16,878 bases of DNA from JBLKSS01 sp047607725. GTDB taxonomy: Bacteria; Pseudomonadota; Gammaproteobacteria; Enterobacterales; Enterobacteriaceae. How positions within the stretch are numbered: the first letter of the stretch is position 1; the number at the start of each line of letters is the position of its first letter. The notes beneath the pieces were generated by a model, which worked only from the letters and a program-made list of their open reading frames with translations, was not told the DNA's origin and did not search any database. The stretch covers positions 1-16,878 of the forward strand of contig NZ_JBLKSS010000136.1 of the NCBI RefSeq assembly GCF_047607725.1, written 5' to 3'. The translations under genes were made by a program, and so were the position numbers. Positions 13,789-16,878 of the stretch are shown here, in pieces.

Positions 13789-15186
13789 ATGGAGTTTGAT
13801 CCCGCTCACATGTTTACCCCGCCCTCTTCCCTGATTTTTACCGTCAGCCGTCTCAATAAAACGGTACGAGAGCTGTTGGAAGGCGAAATGGGTCAGGTTT
13901 GGCTCACGGGAGAGATATCCAATTTTTCCCAGCCTGCGTCGGGTCACTGGTACTTCACCCTCAAAGACGACCGCGCCCAGGTGCGCTGCGCCATGTTTCG
14001 CAATACCAACCGCCGCACCACGTTTTCGCCGCGCAACGGTCAACAGGTATTGGTGCGCGCAACCCTCACGCTTTATGAGCCGCGCGGCGACTATCAGCTT
14101 ATTGCCGAGAGCATGCAGCCGGCCGGCGACGGATTACTGCAACAGCAGTTTGAGCAGCTTAAACAACAATTAAGCGACGAGGGGCTGTTCAGCCAGCAGT
14201 ATAAGCAACCGCTGCCCAGCACGGCCCGCCGCGTAGGGGTGATTACCTCCGCCAGCGGCGCGGCGCTGCACGATATTTTGCAGGTGTTGAAACGCCGCGA
14301 TCCGTCACTGCCGGTGGTGGTTTACCCCACCGCGGTGCAGGGGCTGGAAGCGCCGGCGCAGATCGTGCGCGCCATCGAAGCCGCCAACCGGCGCGCAGAG
14401 TGCGATGTGCTGATCGTGGGTCGCGGGGGCGGTTCGCTGGAGGATCTCGCCAGCTTCAACGACGAACGGGTGGCGCGGGCGATTTTCGCCAGCCGCTTGC
14501 CGGTAGTCAGCGCGGTCGGCCATGAGACCGATGTGACCATCGCCGATTTTGTCGCCGATTTGCGCGCGCCAACGCCGTCGGCGGCGGCCGAGCTGGTAAG
14601 CCGCAACCAGGTGGAACTCTTGCGTCAACTGCAGTCTCAACGGCAGCGGCTGGAAATGGCGATGGATTATTTCCTCGCGCAGCGCCAACAACACTACGGC
14701 CGTCTTCAGCACCGCCTGCACCAGCAGCATCCTCAATTGCGGCTCGCCCGCCAGCAAACCGCACTGATGGCTCTACGCCGCCGCCTGGACGACGGCCTAC
14801 AGAGGCAACTGCGCCAGGCGCTGCACCGTCACGAACATCTGCGGCAACGTCTGCAGCAGCAGGCGCCCACGGCGCGCATCAACCGTGCACAGCAGCAATT
14901 GCAGGCGCTGCGTTACCAACTGAGCCAGAGCATAAGCCGCCGCGTAAGCCGGCAAAATAATGCCTTTGGGGCGCTCTGCTCCCGACTGGAAGGCGTGAGT
15001 CCGCTGAAAACCCTGGCGCGGGGGTTCAGCGTCACCACCGATAGCCACGGCGCGGTGGTGAAACAAACCCGTCAGCTAAGCGCCGGCGATCGTCTGACGA
15101 CCCGACTGAGCGATGGCTGGGTGGAGAGCCAGGTTACCCAGATCACCCGGCAGCCGGCGAAACGCCAGCGACGATCAAAGGACTGA
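13789..15186 (+). CDS. xseA: Exodeoxyribonuclease VII large subunit
   Basis: The large catalytic subunit of exonuclease VII, which with several XseB subunits degrades single-stranded DNA from both ends. It has 465 residues against about 456 in E. coli. An N-terminal OB-fold covers about 17-115 (IFTVSRLNKTVRELLEGEMG, GEISNFSQPASGHWYFTLKD). The catalytic core shows GVITSASGAALHDIL, VGRGGGSLEDLASFNDE (210-226) and VGHETDVTIADFVADLRAPT. A long Gln/Arg-rich coiled-coil region (about 270-410) and the C-terminal LKTLARGFSVTT segment follow. The start at 13789 is preceded by a weak AAGA; an ATG at 13810 is possible and would be nearer the E. coli length. Intact, divergent from guaB as in E. coli. Confidence 0.96.
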   Translation: MEFDPAHMFTPPSSLIFTVSRLNKTVRELLEGEMGQVWLTGEISNFSQPASGHWYFTLKDDRAQVRCAMFRNTNRRTTFSPRNGQQVLVRATLTLYEPRGDYQLIAESMQPAGDGLLQQQFEQLKQQLSDEGLFSQQYKQPLPSTARRVGVITSASGAALHDILQVLKRRDPSLPVVVYPTAVQGLEAPAQIVRAIEAANRRAECDVLIVGRGGGSLEDLASFNDERVARAIFASRLPVVSAVGHETDVTIADFVADLRAPTPSAAAELVSRNQVELLRQLQSQRQRLEMAMDYFLAQRQQHYGRLQHRLHQQHPQLRLARQQTALMALRRRLDDGLQRQLRQALHRHEHLRQRLQQQAPTARINRAQQQLQALRYQLSQSISRRVSRQNNAFGALCSRLEGVSPLKTLARGFSVTTDSHGAVVKQTRQLSAGDRLTTRLSDGWVESQVTQITRQPAKRQRRSKD

Positions 15187-15197
15187 TTCAACGGCGA

Positions 15198-15227
15198 GCC
15201 GTGGCGCATGCCCGCACCCGCCACGGC
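15198..15227. other. Hairpin after xseA
   Basis: The arms GCCGTGGCG (15198-15206) and CGCCACGGC (15219-15227) are perfect inverted copies with a 12-base loop, 12 bases after the xseA stop. No T run follows on either strand, so it is a stabilising 3' hairpin or an imperfect terminator. The rest of 15187-15382 shows no gene. Confidence 0.5.
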
Positions 15228-15382
15228 ATGCTGCACAGCGCATGACCGCAGGCTCCACCACCGCAACACCGCACGCCCGGCCACAAAGCCTAGGCCGCGG
15301 TGCGCTTCCCAGGAGCGTAAATTCCCACACGCGGCCGTGCCGCCTTTGTACCATGACACACTTTTCAATATCGGCACGCCCG

Positions 15383-16523
15383 TCACGGCCGACCTTGAGC
15401 GTCCCCCGCCGAACGGGTGGCAGCATTGCGGCACAGCTGGTTAAAACCCGCGCCGACGGCCAGCAGCAGGTAGGTACCGAGGAAGACCGGCCGCATGCCC
15501 AAATGGCCGCCGACCTTCGCCGCCGGTACACTATAACGAATGACGCTGGCGATACAGGGTAGCAGCCCGCCCAATGCCAGCCCCATGCAAAAGCGCTGCG
15601 CCACCAATTGCCAACCGGCGGTAACGAACGCCTGCGGGATAAGCAACACCGCCGCCACCAGCAAACAACCAATGATTACTCGCCAATGGCCCACCCTGTC
15701 CGCCAGCCGACCGAGCCTTGAGGACGATAGGATACTGCCCAGCGCCGCGGCCGCCATTACCAGGCCGGCGACAAACGTCACCTGCTGGTCGCTCACCGGC
15801 TGCGCGACATAAAGCATGATAATCGGCTCGATGGACATATTCGCCAGCATCAGCAATGTACCGGTAATCAGCATTGCCATCACCGGCAGGTTGCGCCAGG
15901 GGCTGATGGCGGGGGATGTCGCTGCGACAACCGGGCGCGAGGCGGTGCCGGGGACTTCTTTAAGCACCACCACCGTGGCCAAAAAAGCGATAAAGATGGC
16001 CCCGCCCGCTATCATAAAAGTGCCGCGGATGCCGATGAGCGGCAGCAGCGTACCGCCAATCAGCGGACCGACGAGATTACCCGCCATAATGCCGGAGGAG
16101 AGCATGCCCAATGCCCATCCCGTGCGGGCCTTGGGGGTCTGAGTGGCGACCAGGATAGTGGATCCGGAGGCGTATCCGCCCAGCAAACCGGCCAGCAGGC
16201 GCAGCGCCATGCCAAGCAACGTCATCGCCACCGCCATACCGAGGCTGGCCCGGATCAGCATCAGCTTGCGGCCGTAGCGATCCCCCAATCGTCCCCAGAG
16301 CGTCGCGGTCAGCGCAGCGGTGAAAAAGGCCGCGCCATAGGCCACTCCCGACCACTCGCTGATAGCCGCATAGGCCGGTGACACCGAGTTGCTCGACGTA
16401 AAGAGGCAGAAACGGCAATAGCAACGTCATCGCGACGATAGTGGTAAAGGAGCCAAACACACAGACGACTAAATTGCGCCGCCAATAATCATTATCATCG
16501 GGCGCTATACTACCGTTTTGCAT
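15383..16523 (-). pseudogene. MFS multidrug transporter (MdtG-like), frameshift and internal deletions
   Basis: A 12-helix major facilitator exporter resembling MdtG. From the ATG at 16523 (AAGGA upstream) it reads YWRRNLVVCVFGSF and LPFLPLYVEQLGVTG. A one-base indel near 16380 changes frame to AISEWSGVAYGAAFFTAAL, followed by MFS motif A (GRLGDRYGRKLML) and the motif C-like stretch GIMAGNLVGPLIGG. Two in-frame gaps are evident by comparison with MdtG: about 8 residues between LLGMA and LRLLAGLLGGY, and about 20 in helix 10-11 between VPAAKVGG and HLGMRPVFL. The reconstructed length is about 380 residues against about 408. It should have exported drugs across the inner membrane; the frameshift and losses make it non-functional. 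The upstream GNAT frame overlaps its start. Confidence 0.83.
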
Positions 16524-16740
16524 CGTACCAATCCTTCATCAAGAGTAAGACAGGGAAACATCTCTGCGCTCGGCGCCGCAACGTGAACAGAGCCGAATGC
16601 GCGCGCCGAGCGTTATCGCGGCGATAGCGATAAATGGAAAAAGAGGAGTCGACCGCCATTAAGGGAAATACGGCGGGCAGGTCGGCGCGGGTAACGGCGC
16701 TAAACCCCTGCTTGCGGTAAAAGTGCTGGGCGGAGATAAA
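16510..16740 (-). pseudogene. GNAT acetyltransferase, C-terminal fragment cut by IS66
   Basis: The minus-strand frame starting at the IS66 end reads ISAQHFYRKQGFSAVTRADL and PAVFPLMAVDSSFSIYRYRR, the typical last helix and strands of a GCN5-related N-acetyltransferase (the Q.FY.K.GF motif and an FY/YRY end). The frame continues about 30 residues beyond the usual family end, stopping at 16510 inside the transporter gene, so its natural stop may have been lost. The acetyl-CoA P-loop and the rest are on the far side of the IS and out of view. It was probably in an operon with the transporter. Confidence 0.65.
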
Positions 16741-16878
16741 GTAAGCGTACGCCCAGCGCCGTATTGACAGTTATTCAGCAGGGATGGTGAGGTTCCACGG
16801 CAGGAGCTCTTTGATTTTGTTGATGGGATGATCCGCGATAATCGCCAGCACATGGCGCAGATACGCTTCCGGCTCCAC
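16741..16878 (-). mobile_element. IS66-family element, end (partial)
   Basis: The host GNAT sequence stops at 16740 and the next bases, GTAAGCGTACGCCCAGCGCC, match the style of IS66-family terminal inverted repeats, which begin GTAAGC. The transposase gene ends 30 bases inside. The rest of the IS lies beyond the right edge, so the 8-bp target duplication typical of the family cannot be tested here. Confidence 0.8.
16771..16878 (-). CDS. tnpC: IS66 transposase TnpC, C-terminal end (partial)
   Basis: The minus strand from the window edge to the stop at 16771 encodes VEPEAYLRHVLAIIADHPIN followed by a KELLPWNLTIPAE end, the signature C-terminus of IS66-family TnpC (EAYL..VL..I.DHP...I..LLPWN). 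TnpC is the DDE transposase of this family. Only 35 residues are in the window, and nothing broken is visible in them. Confidence 0.88.
   Translation of the reverse strand: MEPEAYLRHVLAIIADHPINKIKELLPWNLTIPAE

Noticed and set aside
14305..14757. Minus-strand open frames opposite xseA
   Set aside because: Antisense shadow frames without ribosome sites or motifs; xseA is unambiguous.

Overview
The window looks like a piece of chromosome from a gamma-proteobacterium of the order Enterobacterales, most probably a Sodalis-like insect symbiont (inference). GuaA, GuaB and XseA read like close relatives of the E. coli proteins, the housekeeping part is GC-rich, and many accessory genes are broken by one-base frameshifts, small deletions and insertion sequences (IS21-, IS3- and IS66-family pieces). 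That mix of intact core genes and freshly decayed accessory genes is typical of a recently host-restricted genome.

Layout. 1-458: IS21-family end with a frameshifted istA, running off the left edge and cutting a galactitol-type PTS EIIC gene. 459-1838: the decayed EIIC remnant, an intact EIIA (gatA-like) and a small helix-turn-helix protein. 1867-3048: a short-chain dehydrogenase (SDR) pseudogene back to back with a TetR pseudogene; one deletion seems to have removed both 5' ends. 3363-5072: a second SDR pseudogene in an operon with a small NTF2/SnoaL-like protein, divergent from a HxlR regulator. 5403-5844: an exported cupin gene broken only at two homopolymer runs. 6127-8331: an AT-rich two-gene island for surface polysaccharide (WaaL-like O-antigen ligase and a family 2 glycosyltransferase). 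8332-10300: a degraded strip with a palindromic repeat, phage-like scraps and a wrecked IS3-family element. 10413-15186: the well-kept core, with guaB-guaA (GMP synthesis) ending in a clear terminator and divergent xseA (exonuclease VII large subunit). 15383-16740: an MFS drug-transporter pseudogene (MdtG-like) and the C-terminal part of a GNAT acetyltransferase cut off by an IS66-family element, whose transposase end runs off the right edge.

How the genes work together. GuaB oxidises IMP to XMP and GuaA aminates XMP to GMP; a PurR-like box lies next to a good -10 upstream of guaB. WaaL and the glycosyltransferase probably act in assembly of lipopolysaccharide or another surface glycan. The sugar PTS, both SDR loci and the efflux gene have lost function or are losing it. 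I found no tRNA or rRNA gene, no CRISPR array, and no clearly new multi-gene system. The observations most worth checking are the paired poly(T)/poly(A) lesions in the cupin gene, which a +1 slip at each site would repair, the deletion junction between the SDR and TetR genes, and the two unexplained inverted-repeat elements.
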